The notes: generated by a model from the sequence alone, not told the origin. Positions 52,454-62,150 are shown, numbered from the stretch's first letter. The stretch is 64,000 nt of DNA from Nocardiopsis metallicus (GCF_014201115.1 NZ_JACHDO010000001.1:1550001-1614000), one strand, 5' to 3'. Program-made: numbers and translations.

Positions 52454-53032
52454 TCAGTCCGGGGCGGGTGCGACGGTACCGAGCAGGTGGGCGCTGAGCG
52501 CTTCCCACAGTTCCACGGGTGGCACCACCAGGAGCAGTAGTCCCACCGACAGGGCCAGGGCCACGGTGAAGGCGATCGCGGCCATCTTGCGGCGGAGCAC
52601 GGCGGCGGTGACGGCGCCCACGGCCGGGACGAGCCAGGCCATGATCAGGAACCAGACCAGGGCGGTGCCGATGGCGCGCACGGCCTCGGCCTGCTGTTCG
52701 GCGAGCAGGGCCGGGTCGACCATCGCGCCCGGCTCCATGATGGCCGGGTCGGCGGCCATCTCGAAGGCGTTGAGCGCGGTGAAGAGCAGGGCGGTCAGCG
52801 CCAGCGGGCTCCCCAGGGCCCACAGCACCCACAGGGTCACCCACAGCACGGTGACGCGCCGGTCGGGCGGTTCGGTGAGGGCGACCGGGGTACGGCTCAC
52901 CGGCCGTTTCTTCGGTGTCTGCCCGGGTTCGAGGCGGCCCGCCTGCGGGGGGTCGCCCTGGTGCTCGGCGCCCGGAGCGGGCCTTGGGGTCCCCTGCTGG
53001 GGTTTGCGGCGGTTGCGTTTCTTGGGTGACAC
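52454..53032 (-). CDS. Uncharacterised membrane protein
   Basis: 192 aa from a GTG at 53032. A basic N-terminus rich in Lys/Arg/Pro (SPKKRNRRKPQQ) is followed by three hydrophobic segments (VLWVTLWVLWALGSPLALTA; ALVWFLIMAWLVPAVGAVTA; FTVALALSVGLLLLVV). The segment between the first two is acidic. No family recognised. It sits 10 bp downstream of another small membrane protein gene, probably in one operon. Confidence 0.7.
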   Translation of the reverse strand: MSPKKRNRRKPQQGTPRPAPGAEHQGDPPQAGRLEPGQTPKKRPVSRTPVALTEPPDRRVTVLWVTLWVLWALGSPLALTALLFTALNAFEMAADPAIMEPGAMVDPALLAEQQAEAVRAIGTALVWFLIMAWLVPAVGAVTAAVLRRKMAAIAFTVALALSVGLLLLVVPPVELWEALSAHLLGTVAPAPD

Positions 53033-53042
53033 GCCCGGGAGC

Positions 53043-53366
53043 CTACCCGGCCAGCCCGAACAGGTGGATGACCACCACGAACACCACGGGCCAGACCAGC
53101 AGGGCCAGCGCCCACAGGGCGGCCTTGCGGTCGCCCGCCACGGTGGCCACGGCCGCGGCCAGGAAGGGGATGCCCACGGCAGCGCCGAAGGCCAGGGTGA
53201 ACCATTCGGCGGCCGAGCCGGCATGGGAGTCGGCGTCGATCCCCATCAGGTAACCGAGGGGGCCCAGGACCAGGGCGAACAGGGCCAGGATGGCGACGAC
53301 GACACGGATTCCGGTGGGGTGGCGGGTGTTGCGGCCACCGCCGGGCGGGGAGGGACGTTCAGACAC
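53043..53366 (-). CDS. Small uncharacterised membrane protein
   Basis: 107 aa, GTG start at 53366, three predicted helices (VVVAILALFALVLGPLGYLM; FTLAFGAAVGIPFLAAAV; ALWALALLVWPVVFVVVI). No family recognised. The layout of this gene and the next suggests a two-gene operon of membrane proteins of related design. Confidence 0.65.
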   Translation of the reverse strand: MSERPSPPGGGRNTRHPTGIRVVVAILALFALVLGPLGYLMGIDADSHAGSAAEWFTLAFGAAVGIPFLAAAVATVAGDRKAALWALALLVWPVVFVVVIHLFGLAG

Positions 53367-53585
53367 GGGGGCCGTGGTGCCTTTCGAGAACGGGTGGCGG
53401 ACCAGGGCGGCCTGGCCCCGCTCTTCGGGTGCGGGGCGGGCCTTGTGGGGCAGGGCACAGCCCGCTCGCGAAAGGCGCGCGGGCGCTCGCGGTCGGGCGT
53501 TTGGTGCTCCCTAAAACGTACTCCACCTGGGAGGTGTCCGAAACCCTGGGAGGGGGTGGGCCAGGCGTGGTTGCCCGTGCTCGGG

Positions 53586-56500
53586 TCAGTGGTCGGGCCA
53601 GGGCCGGGCGGAGCTGACCAGCCCGGTGAAGGAGGCCAGCAGGCGGAGTTCGTCGATGGTGCGCGGGGCGGTGGTGAGCAGGTCGGGTGAGTGCACCACC
53701 AGGGCTAGGAGTTGGGCGCGGGAGAGGGCGACGTTGAGGCGGTTGCGGTCCAGGACGAAGGAGGGGCCGCGGCTGGTCTCGGCGGCGTTGGAGGTGGTCA
53801 TGGAGCAGATGACGGCGGCTGCTTCCTGGCCCTGGAATTTGTCCACGGTGCCCACCCGTACCCCCTCCAGGGCGGGGGTGTCCTGCTGGGCGCGGGCCAG
53901 GGCCTGGCGCAGGGTGCGCACCTGCAGGTTGTAGGGGGCCACCACCAGGATGTCCTGGCCGGTCAGCGGGCGCGGGCCCTGTTCGGGGTCGGTGGTGAGG
54001 TGTTCGGCGACCAGGCGGCGGGCCGCGGCCACCACCTGCTCGACCTCCTCGGGGCTGTGGGTGGTGCGGCCGCTGTGGTGGACGGGGTCGGTGTACACGC
54101 CCGGGGTCAGGGTGGACAGGGTGCGGTGGGCGGTGGAGGGGTGGGCTTGCAGGCGGCCCTGGTAGGACAGGGCCGAGACCGGGGCGCACACGGCAGGGTG
54201 CATGCGCCGGGTCTGGTCCAGGAAGTAGCCCAGGGCGGGGTCGATGATGGCTGCTTGGCCCATCAGGTGTTGCAGGGCCGAGGCGTCGGCGCCCTCGGAG
54301 TGCACGCCCTGGACGACCTGGGGCAGTTGTTGGGGGTCGCCGAGCAGGACGAGGTTGTGGGCCGAGGCGGACACGGCCAGGGTGTCGGCCAGGGCGAACT
54401 GTCCGGCCTCGTCGATGATCATCACGTCCAGGGGGTCGGCGATGGTGTCGGCGCCGGACATGCCCCAGGCGGTGCCGCCGATCAGTACGGGCTGTCCCTG
54501 GGCGGCGTTCTTGGTGCGCCAGTTGGCCAGGACCTGTTGGCTGGAGGGCTGGTACCAGGGGGCGTCGGGGTCCTTCTTGCCGCCGCGGGGGCGTTTGGCG
54601 GCGGCCACGTTCAGGCCTTGCTGCCCGGCGGCGCGCAGGGCGGCGCTCATGACGTTCTCCACGGCCTTGTGGCCGGTGGAGCACACGCCCACGCTGCGGC
54701 CTTCCTTGATCAGGTGGGTGATGAGCTGGGCGGCCAGGTAGGTCTTTCCGGCTCCGGGTGGGCCTTGGACGGCCAGGTAGGAGTGGTCCAGGCGGTCCAC
54801 GGCGCTGATGGCGGCGCCGATCAGGTCGCCCTCGGCGGCTTCGGGGAGCGGGCCGGGCGGGTTCAGGCGGGGCGGGATGCGGCGCAGGGCGTCAAGGCCC
54901 GGGTGGCGGGGCCAGGTGGGTAGCTCGGCCACGGCGGTGTGGGCGACCGTTTCCAGGGCGCCGTCCTTGGGTTTGGGGTCCACCGGTGAGCCGGGCAGCA
55001 CCGCGACGGGGGCGCGGGAGGAGACGTCCTCGGGGGCTGCGGTCTCCAGCAGGGTCAGGGAGTCGGGTTCGGCCTTGGTGACCTTGGCGGGGCGGGTGGT
55101 GGCCCCCTGGCCGGGGGCGCCGGGGTGGAGCAGGTGCACGCTCTCGCCCAGGGTGAAGGGGTTGGGGTGGGCGCGGTCCAGGCGCATGGCCACCTCGCGG
55201 CGGGCGTTCTTGCGCCGGCCGGTGGGTTCTTCCCACTCGCCCACGTGGACCTGCCAGGGCACCGCGCAGTTGCTGTCGGTCTCCAGGTCGGTCAGGGGTG
55301 CGCTCTGGCGTTGGAAGTGTTCGCGCCAGGGCGGGGTGTTCTCGCGCTGGTAGTAGCCGACCAGGGCGGCTAGCGCGGCTCGGGGGTGGTCCTCGGGGGT
55401 GCGCTGGGCCGGGTCCTGGGGCACCTGGTCCAGGAGGGGTTCGGTCAGGGCGGCGTGGCGTGCGGCCTTGTCCGCGCGCCGTTGGGCGCGCTCGGCCTCC
55501 TCCTCGGAGAGTTCGAACTGGATCAGGGGCCGGTCGGTGATGCCCTGCTCGGTGCGCCTGTCCTCCAACCAGTCGCGCAGGCGTGCGGTGGAGCGGCAGT
55601 CGTCGCGGTTGTAGTCGGCGATGTCGGCCAGCACCTGGGCGGCGGCCCGGATGTCGTTGGCCTCGCGGGCGGCCAGGTAGGCGGCGTAGGCGTCGATGCT
55701 GGAGGTGGCGGTGGTCACCCCGCCCTGGCGTGAGGTGTCCAGGTAGAGGGGTTCCAGGTACTTGATGGAGTAGGAGCGCTGGGACACGCGCAGGCTCTTC
55801 TTGACCACGGTGAACAGGTCGATGAGGCGGTTCTCCCGCAGTAGCCGGTCGACCTGCTCGGTGCGGGTGTCGAACTCCGAGCTCAGGTGCTTGAGCCGGT
55901 CCACCTCGTAGGAGGCGTAGTGGTAGATGTGCGCGTTCTCGTCGGCGTCGATGCGTGCGGTGGCGAAGTCGACGAAGTCCTCCAGGGCCTTTTTCTCCTG
56001 GGCGCGGTCGTGGGCCCAGAAGGCGTGGAAGGTTTCGTGGCCGCTCGTGTCCTCGGTGGTGGCGCCGAACAGGTACTCCAGGCCGCGCTCGCCCTGGCGG
56101 GAGTGGTAGGGGTAGCCCTCCATATCGAAGAAGACATCGCCCGGGCTGGGGGCGGGCAGGGCGGCCAGCCCGTCGGGGGCGAAGACCTCGGCGGTGACGG
56201 TGCCCTGGGGGTTGGCGGGGGTGCGGGTGGTGTCCTGGCGCACCTGCAGGGCGGCCTGGGCGCGTAGCTGGTCGAAGGAGCGGCGCGGCAGGGTGGCGGG
56301 GCGGGCCTGGTCGGGGGCGCAGGCCAGGGCGTCGATGGTGGTCAGGCCGGCGTCGGTGAGTTTGGCGGCCTGGTCGGTGCGCAGCCCTGCGACCAGGGAC
56401 AGGTGGCGGGCGGCGGTGCGTCCCTGGGAGCACCAGGTGTTGTAGCCGCAGCCCTCACAGGCGGGGCGGGGTTGGCCCCAGGTGGGGGTGGGCAGTGCCG

Positions 56501-57155
56501 GTTCGGTCGCCAGGTGGGCCAGCAGGCGGTCGGTGATGGTGGTGAGGATGGGGGTGAACTCGGCGGTGGGCAGGGTGTGGGTGCGGCTGTCGCCGGTGAG
56601 CAGGTGCATGTGCTGGGGGGTGCGCCCGTGCAGGACGGCCACGGCCTGGGCGTAGGCGGCTAGTTGAACCACGGCGGAGGGGCCGGGGCGGCGGGCGAGT
56701 TTGGTGTCCCAGGGTTCGTAGGTGAAGGGGGTGGGGGCTGGGGAGCGGGGGTCGCCGGTGGCGGGGTCCACATCGGAGCGGATGAGGAAGTCGGCGCGCC
56801 CGTGGAAGGCCACACCGTCGGTGAGGGGGTGGTGGAAGGAGGCCTGGTAGATGACGGGGGCGCCGGCGTTCATGGCCTGGGCGGTCTGGTGTGCGGCGCG
56901 GGCCAGGGAGTGGTCGTCGGGTCGGGGTTCCTCGACGCGGATCAGGTCGTCGCCGAACAGGGCGGTGAGGCGTTCGAGTTCGGCTTTCTCGTGCAGGTCG
57001 CCGTGGCGGGCGATGAGGTCGTCGACCTTCTCGGGGCGGGGTGCCCCGGTCAGGTTCGCGGCCAGGGCGCTCTTGAGGGCGCTGCGGTGGTCGCACTCCA
57101 GTGTGTCGACGAGGTCGGTGGGCGAGACGACCCAGCCGGTGGTGGTGCGGAACAA
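53586..57155 (-). CDS. TM0106-family RecB-like nuclease fused to a DNA2/UvrD-like helicase
   Basis: 1189-aa protein starting at TTG 57155 (AAGGGGAG 7 bp ahead); the frame runs on to 57260 without homology. The N-terminal RecB-like region (SPTDLVDTLECDHRSALKSA; FHGRADFLI) is followed by a Cys cluster CEGCGYNTWC that could bind Fe-S, then an RNase H-like YprB module (FFDMEGYPYHS; NRDDCRSTARL). The C-terminal SF1 helicase has Walker A GPPGAGKTYLA, Walker B VMIIDEAGQF, GDPQQLPQVV, VDKFQGQEAAAVI and NVALSRAQ. Probable role in DNA repair or recombination, possibly in defence against foreign DNA; no partner gene is adjacent. Confidence 0.9.
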   Translation of the reverse strand: MFRTTTGWVVSPTDLVDTLECDHRSALKSALAANLTGAPRPEKVDDLIARHGDLHEKAELERLTALFGDDLIRVEEPRPDDHSLARAAHQTAQAMNAGAPVIYQASFHHPLTDGVAFHGRADFLIRSDVDPATGDPRSPAPTPFTYEPWDTKLARRPGPSAVVQLAAYAQAVAVLHGRTPQHMHLLTGDSRTHTLPTAEFTPILTTITDRLLAHLATEPALPTPTWGQPRPACEGCGYNTWCSQGRTAARHLSLVAGLRTDQAAKLTDAGLTTIDALACAPDQARPATLPRRSFDQLRAQAALQVRQDTTRTPANPQGTVTAEVFAPDGLAALPAPSPGDVFFDMEGYPYHSRQGERGLEYLFGATTEDTSGHETFHAFWAHDRAQEKKALEDFVDFATARIDADENAHIYHYASYEVDRLKHLSSEFDTRTEQVDRLLRENRLIDLFTVVKKSLRVSQRSYSIKYLEPLYLDTSRQGGVTTATSSIDAYAAYLAAREANDIRAAAQVLADIADYNRDDCRSTARLRDWLEDRRTEQGITDRPLIQFELSEEEAERAQRRADKAARHAALTEPLLDQVPQDPAQRTPEDHPRAALAALVGYYQRENTPPWREHFQRQSAPLTDLETDSNCAVPWQVHVGEWEEPTGRRKNARREVAMRLDRAHPNPFTLGESVHLLHPGAPGQGATTRPAKVTKAEPDSLTLLETAAPEDVSSRAPVAVLPGSPVDPKPKDGALETVAHTAVAELPTWPRHPGLDALRRIPPRLNPPGPLPEAAEGDLIGAAISAVDRLDHSYLAVQGPPGAGKTYLAAQLITHLIKEGRSVGVCSTGHKAVENVMSAALRAAGQQGLNVAAAKRPRGGKKDPDAPWYQPSSQQVLANWRTKNAAQGQPVLIGGTAWGMSGADTIADPLDVMIIDEAGQFALADTLAVSASAHNLVLLGDPQQLPQVVQGVHSEGADASALQHLMGQAAIIDPALGYFLDQTRRMHPAVCAPVSALSYQGRLQAHPSTAHRTLSTLTPGVYTDPVHHSGRTTHSPEEVEQVVAAARRLVAEHLTTDPEQGPRPLTGQDILVVAPYNLQVRTLRQALARAQQDTPALEGVRVGTVDKFQGQEAAAVICSMTTSNAAETSRGPSFVLDRNRLNVALSRAQLLALVVHSPDLLTTAPRTIDELRLLASFTGLVSSARPWPDH

Positions 57156-57491
57156 CGCCCGACTCCCCTTGGTTGTGTGGTGGTCGCGGAGGCTGCTTGG
57201 CCTGTGGCGGTGGTGATGGGTGGGGATTGTGCCACGCCCGGGTGACGTGCGGGGGCTCACACACGCGGGTGGGCAGGGGGTGGTGTGGGGTGCGGGTGTG
57301 GGCCTTGGGGCTGGATTCTACGCGGGCTGTGCGGGAGGTGGTGGCTGATCGGCGCAGGTGGGATCGGGGCGGGGCAAGGTGTTGGGCCCGCGCAGGGGGG
57401 GCGGTGCCTCGTGGAACAGCGGGTCGACCCACCCGGCGGTGTCTCGCCCGTGGGCCGGGGGTGGTGCGGAGGGCAGGTGCAGGAGAGGACG
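57156..57491. other. Leader region of the nuclease-helicase gene
   Basis: About 335 bp with no supported gene. It should hold the promoter of the nuclease-helicase gene on the minus strand and ends at the hairpin that follows the RlpA-like gene. Confidence 0.5.
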
Positions 57492-57523
57492 ACGCGCCCC
57501 GGACCGGGTGGTCCGGGGCGCGT
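57492..57523 (-). terminator. Terminator after the RlpA-like gene
   Basis: Perfect 14-bp stem ACGCGCCCCGGACC / GGTCCGGGGCGCGT with a GGGT loop, 24 bp beyond the stop on the minus strand. No T-run. Confidence 0.65.
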
Positions 57524-57546
57524 GCGCGTACGTGGTGTGCGGGTGG

Positions 57547-58332
57547 CTAACCCACGACCTCCCAGGCGACGGTGCCCACACCGGCGCCGGTGCCGATGAT
57601 CTCGTCGAAGGCGGCGGTGGACAGGTCCAGGCAACGACCGGCGATGAAGGGGCCGCGGTCGTTGATGCGTACCGTCACCGACTTGCCGTTGTTGGGGTTG
57701 GTCACCTTGACCATGGTGTTGAAGGGCAGCGTCTTGTGCGCGGCCGTCATGCCGTAGGTGTCGAAGGTTTCGCCGTTGGCGGTGGTGGCGCCGTGGAAGC
57801 CGTCGCCGTAGAAGGAGGCCTCACAGGTGCCGCCCTGGCCGGTGCCCTCGGATGCGCCCTCGGAGGTGCCCGAGTCGTTGGAGGGGGCCTCGGGTTCGGG
57901 CTCCTGCTCTTCTTCGGGTTCCTCGTGGATGCCTGAGCCCGAGGCGGTCAGGGCCTGGGGCGCCGCGGCCTGGGAGCGTTCCTCGGTGCCCTCGGCCGGC
58001 TCGGGGGCCTCCTCGATGTCCTGCACGCTCAGGGTCTGGGTCTGGGCCTGCGGGATCCCGGCTGCGCTGGTGGCGCTTTGCGGATCGCCGCCCGAGACGA
58101 TGACGGCCGCCGCCGCGGTGCCGCCCACGACCAGGGTCAGGCTGGCGGCCGAGGCCACGACCAGGGCGCGCTTCTTGCGCGAGCGTGAGCGCGCCGCGGC
58201 CTGGCGCGGGCCCACGGCGTGAGCGGCCTCGGTGGCCGCTTCGTACTCGGCCGCGTACTCGGCCTCGTGGTCGCCTTCGTAGTGGGCCTGGGGGCCGTCA
58301 GCGGGTGGGATCTGGGGCTCGTGTTTGCCCAC
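57547..58332 (-). CDS. RlpA-like secreted protein (double-psi beta-barrel)
   Basis: 261 aa, GTG start with GAAGGA about 7 bp ahead. A basic stretch and one helix ([20 protein letters not shown], about residues 55-80) form a signal-anchor. An acidic Pro/Glu/Ser linker (residues 100-165) crosses the wall, and the C-terminal 95 residues are the RlpA-like barrel: [19 protein letters not shown], then [16 protein letters not shown] and [18 protein letters not shown]. In this family the Asp and His act in peptidoglycan cleavage or the domain binds it. Expected at the outer face of the membrane; resembles resuscitation/wall-remodelling proteins. Confidence 0.87.
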   Translation of the reverse strand: MGKHEPQIPPADGPQAHYEGDHEAEYAAEYEAATEAAHAVGPRQAAARSRSRKKRALVVASAASLTLVVGGTAAAAVIVSGGDPQSATSAAGIPQAQTQTLSVQDIEEAPEPAEGTEERSQAAAPQALTASGSGIHEEPEEEQEPEPEAPSNDSGTSEGASEGTGQGGTCEASFYGDGFHGATTANGETFDTYGMTAAHKTLPFNTMVKVTNPNNGKSVTVRINDRGPFIAGRCLDLSTAAFDEIIGTGAGVGTVAWEVVG

Positions 58333-58548
58333 AACACAGTCCTTCGAACGGGAACAGGGGCGTGGCGGTCGCCTCCCGGCGTGGTGCCGGGCAGGGCGTG
58401 GTGCGCCAGGTGGTGCGGGCCCCGTGTGAAGGGTGGGGCCGGGCGCGCCGGAGTTGGGACCGCCGGTGGCATCGCACGGGGTCTGAGCGCAGAGCCTAGG
58501 GGTAACGCGAGAGTAACGGTACCGGAAAGTGCCGCTTTGTGTAACTTG

Positions 58549-59793
58549 TCACCCGCTGACCTTGACTTTGCGCAGCTCAGGGCGGCGCGGGGGAATCCCT
58601 TGGGGGAACAGGACCGCCGCCGGATCGGGCAGCTCCAGACCGCTGAGCTCGGCCACCGCCCTGGACAGGGTGGGGTTGTCCAGGTGCCCGCCCACGGCGT
58701 GGATGAGCGTGGTCATGCTGGCCAGGGGCGGCGCTCCCAGGGCGGCGCTGGCATAGCGGGCGGCCACGGCCGGGGTGCGCGAGGCGCCCGCCCAGCAGTG
58801 CAGCAGCACCCGCTTGCCCTCCGCCCGCAGTCCCGCCACCGCCGCGGCGGCCTCGTCCAGGGTGAAGTGCAGGTTGGAGTTCTTGCCGGGGGTGTCGTGC
58901 AGCCACACCCGAACCCAGTCCGGTCCGGCCAGGTGGGGTGCGTCGCCGGGGTGGGTGCGGCACAGCGAGACGGCCGCGTCCACACTGCCTGGGTGGGTGC
59001 GTAGGTAGTCCAGGTTTCCGAGCAGCACCTGGGGGTCCAACGGGTGGGGCACGGCGAAGGGCGGAAGGCGCTGCTCGGGCCGGTCCCGGATGGGCCGCTG
59101 GGGCCACCGGTCGGGATGAGGGCCCTGCAAAGCGACCAGGGCGGCGCTGGTCAGCGCGTGCGGATCGGTGTGTTCGCTCAGCCTGCGCAGGGCCTGCAGA
59201 GGAAGGGCCGAGCACCCCCACCGCGCCCCGGCCAGGGCTCCGGTGTACATCGCGGCTAGGTCACCGCGGGCGTGGTAGGCCGACCAGACGGCCTCCACCA
59301 GGTGCGTGCAGGCAAAAGAGCTCTGGGCGGGATCGTGCGCGGGCTGGGGGGTGCGGGTCAGGGCCTGCCAGGAGGCGCCCAGGGGGTCGTTGGTGGTGGT
59401 GTGTTCCAGCTCGGGTTGGGTGGCGGGCGCGGTGGCGGTGAGCACCAGCGAGCCCAGCACCCCTACCCAGGCGCGGTGCACCGGGTCGGCCACACCGGCA
59501 TCGGGGCCGTTGGCCGGGGTCAGGGGTGGGGCGGCCGCGGTGGTGGTCAAGGCGGTGGGCGGGTTGGTCGCCGGGGCGGTGGCGGTGAGAGCGGTGCGGG
59601 TCAGGTGGGCCAGCAGCGCGGCTTCGTCCCGACCGGGGGTGCCCGGGGCGAGGGCGGCGGCGGTGAAACGGTGGGCCAGGGCGGTGGGGGCGCCGACCAG
59701 GGCCGCGGCGGCCACCGCACCCAGCAGGGCGCCGACGGCGCGGTCGTGGGTGGGCTCCTCGACAGGGCGCGAGGGGGTGGGTGCTGAGAGCAC
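58549..59793 (-). CDS. ADP-ribosylglycohydrolase-like domain fused to a tyrosine/dual-specificity phosphatase
   Basis: 414 aa from a GTG at 59793 (GAGGAC 5-6 bp ahead). The N-terminal 240 residues follow the ADP-ribosylglycohydrolase layout (DRAVGALLGAVAAAALVG; GDLAAMYTGALAGARWGCSA). The Asp-rich metal sites are weakened: GDALG of the family is AAAALVG here, and the DTDT stretch is reduced to GDL. The C-terminal 130 residues carry the phosphatase loop VLLHCWAGASRTPAVAARYA with the Cys and Arg in place and an upstream acid candidate. The hydrolase half may bind rather than cleave ADP-ribose, with the phosphatase as the active part. Upstream is the gene-poor, decaying 60-kb segment. Confidence 0.65.
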   Translation of the reverse strand: MLSAPTPSRPVEEPTHDRAVGALLGAVAAAALVGAPTALAHRFTAAALAPGTPGRDEAALLAHLTRTALTATAPATNPPTALTTTAAAPPLTPANGPDAGVADPVHRAWVGVLGSLVLTATAPATQPELEHTTTNDPLGASWQALTRTPQPAHDPAQSSFACTHLVEAVWSAYHARGDLAAMYTGALAGARWGCSALPLQALRRLSEHTDPHALTSAALVALQGPHPDRWPQRPIRDRPEQRLPPFAVPHPLDPQVLLGNLDYLRTHPGSVDAAVSLCRTHPGDAPHLAGPDWVRVWLHDTPGKNSNLHFTLDEAAAAVAGLRAEGKRVLLHCWAGASRTPAVAARYASAALGAPPLASMTTLIHAVGGHLDNPTLSRAVAELSGLELPDPAAVLFPQGIPPRRPELRKVKVSG

Positions 59794-60076
59794 GGCTGTC
59801 CTCTACGAAGGGGGTGAGACCGGGTGGGGAGGGGCCGACCGGGGCGGGGCCGGGCCGGGCCCACCGGTGGTCTTCCCTGTAGAGGTGGATTTTGCCCGTG
59901 GATGGCTGATTGTTGCCGATTGTGGCCATAGGTGTGCACTCGGCGGTCCCAGCGGGCACCGCCCGCTCGCCACGCCCCTGCCCTCGGGGCCCCGGTGCCA
60001 ACGGCGGGGTAGGTCGCAGGGCAGGAGCCCCACGCGCTGTGAGTACGGACAGCGTCCACCGGGCCGCCTGGGTTTC

Positions 60077-60600
60077 CTATGGCAACGGTTTTTCGTATCG
60101 GGTGACCGGGTGCCAGGTGCAACCCGGGCCGAAAGTGGCCTGCCCGCGCGGGTGGTAGCCGCGTTGTTCGTAGTAGGCGCGCAGCCGGTGGTTGGTGGAC
60201 ACGCAGTCCAGGCGCACGCAGGTGTGGTGGTGGTCGCTGGCCCTGCTCTCGGCCCAGGCCAGCAGGTGAGCGCCAAGGCCCTGGCCGGAGGCGGATCTGT
60301 CGACCATGAGCCCGTGCACGTAGGTGGCGCGCACTGAGTCCGAGTCGGGCCAGATCTGCGGGTCTTCGGTGAGCAGGCGGAGTGCTGCCAGCAGGGGGCC
60401 ACCGGGCGCAGCACCCACCACTGGGCGCTGCGGACCTGTTCGGTGATCTGTGCCTGGTCCACCTCCCCCGCAACCCACTGGGTGATGCCCTGGTTCTGCT
60501 GCCAGCGGGCCAGGGACTCACGCAGGGCGTGGATGGCGGGGGCGTCGCCGGTGCGCGCGAGGGCGGGAGGGGCGGGTCGGGGTGAGGGGGGTGGGCGCAA
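60077..60600 (-). pseudogene. GNAT-family N-acetyltransferase, frameshifted
   Basis: Reading starts at TTG 60600 with AGGAG 6 bp ahead. The first part (RTGDAPAIHALRESLARWQQ, ending EQVRSAQWWVLR) and the second (LLAALRLLTEDPQIW through LMVDRSASGQGLGAHLLAW to GYHPRGQA) are in different frames, joined near 60400 by loss of one base in a G/C run. The acetyl-CoA loop SGQGLG is intact. About 174 aa when repaired. Either recent decay or a sequencing error. Confidence 0.75.
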
Positions 60601-61339
60601 TGGCTTCTCCTGGGGTTCTGGTTCTTGGAAGGGGTGGGGCCGTGGGGTGGATGCGCGCTCGATGTTCCCCGGGTGCCGGACTTCGGGGTTCTGCGTTCGT
60701 TGTCCTGAAGCGGGTGCGCGCCCCTGATTTCCATCCGGGCTCCGGGCTGGCGGGGGCGCTTGGGGCATGCTGAGGCGGGCGCCAACGGAGCTTTTCCCGA
60801 AATCAAGGAGACACCAGAACCGGGTCGTTCCGCCACCGTGGGCGGGCCGGGCTGTGGATAACCAGCTCTCCTGCGGGGGCGTGGGGGCCGGTGGCTTTGG
60901 GGGCCTGCTTGATCCGCTCACGGGCCCAGGCGGCCAGGGCTTGGGCGTTGGGTGCCAGCTTCGGGCCGGAGAAAACCCGATCGGATTCGGGGTTCGGGCT
61001 GCGCTGGAGAGGGTTGAAGCGTTGGACTCCATGACCAGTCGCCTTCCTGCTTTGGGCAGGCAGATAGTCATAGTCGACAGACCTGTTTACGCAGGCGCCG
61101 ACCACAACCCGACCAGGTGTTGTCAGCACCGGTTCGGGTTTTTTCTTGTGGCGGTTCAACCTAGCGAGCCGAACAAGAGTTCGCAGGGCTTTCTTTCAAA
61201 TCCGCTCACGCGAGAGATCCGAGGAACAATCCGCAAGCCCAAAACGCGGGACTCGCCCCACTCGGCCCGTTGTGCGAAAGCGCCCCTTCCGCACAAAACG
61301 GCCCTCCGTCGAAACGAAGGACCGCCGGGGGATCTGAGG
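60601..61339. other. Region with an unrecognised coding fragment, otherwise gene-free
   Basis: On the minus strand a stretch near 60803-61015 (GPKLAPNAQALAAWARERIK, ending ARPRWRNDPVLVSP) has coding-like third-position bias but no credible start or homology. The rest is intergenic, becoming lower in GC between 61050 and 61260. It separates the GNAT relic from the DUF397 gene. Confidence 0.35.
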
Positions 61340-61522
61340 TCAACGGGTCTGGGAACGCACCCCGCCGAGCAGAGCCGCCCACTCCTGCGAAGCGAAGCTC
61401 AGATGCCCGGCCTCACGGTTCTGGGTGTCACGAACATCCGCACCGGCAGTGCCCTGCCGAGCCTCCACACAGTTGGCCCCACCGTCAGAGTAGGTGCTCT
61501 TATGCCAGGTGGATTTACTCAT
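61340..61522 (-). CDS. DUF397 protein
   Basis: 60 aa, ATG at 61522 overlapping the end of the upstream regulator gene. The family pattern is complete: TWHKSTYSDGGANCVEA, DVRDTQNREAGHLSFASQEW and LLGGVR. DUF397 proteins are small partners of XRE-DUF5753 regulators and are nearly always encoded directly after them in actinobacteria. Here the regulator partner is broken, so this protein may now have no function, or another XRE protein in the genome may substitute. Confidence 0.9.
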   Translation of the reverse strand: MSKSTWHKSTYSDGGANCVEARQGTAGADVRDTQNREAGHLSFASQEWAALLGGVRSQTR

Positions 61523-62150
61523 CGTCCAACTTCCTAAGCTCCGCCTTCAGCCTCGTCAAGGTGGCTTCAGGACCCATCGCCGTTCTCTGTAGGACGGCGA
61601 ACTGCATCCGCCGGTTCGCTGTCTCCGTGGTGTTGGTGACGAGCTGGCCCTCACGAGCGCTTTCGGCAAACATGACATCCGGGAGAGACTTCGTGGTGAT
61701 CAGCTTAAAGGGACCAGAGGCCTTGGGGTGTGGGGGTGCGTCCATGGGGTCAGCTGCAAGGTGACCCTGCCACTCTCCACCAATCCAGTGACAAGCGACA
61801 GCTGTTCGCGCGTGGTTTCCGACCCGCCGTAGCGCCGGTACAGAAGTGCCTCGTCAGCGACCAGCCACAGTCGCGGTTGCTCTGTATCCGTGAGCCGCTG
61901 CGCGTGCACCGCTCTGTCCCGCGCCCGGGAACGGACCTCATCCGCCGATAGCCACTGGGCGCCATATCTGATGAGAGCGTGCGCTTACGCCTCCGTCTGG
62001 AGGTGGGCCGGCCACACGAGCACCAGGTACTCGTAGACGGCGGTGGCAGCATCAATCAGCTCGGCGACTTCCCGCTTCCATGCCTCACGGCCATCGCCGG
62101 TCAGCTCTTCCCAGATTCGGGCCAGATGCCCCTTGCCCAACTCTCGGTCG
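61515..62150 (-). pseudogene. XRE-family DUF5753 regulator, multiply broken
   Basis: Three lesions in one gene. The 5' end, with the helix-turn-helix, is absent; coding starts at the junction with the IS256 remnant (DRELGKGHLARIWEELTGDG). A TAA at 61985-61987 replaces the Tyr of the conserved LLQTEAYARALI motif (here LQTEA then HALIRYG). A frameshift near 61735 separates RLWLVADEALLYRRYGG and LQLTPWTHP from the C-terminal GPFKLITTKSLPDVMF. All parts match DUF5753. Its partner gene DUF397 follows with a short overlap and is intact. Confidence 0.8.

Noticed and set aside
58333-58548. Possible c-di-AMP (ydaO) riboswitch before the RlpA-like gene
   Set aside because: The position is right for that class, but I could not find its conserved blocks in the 216-bp leader.
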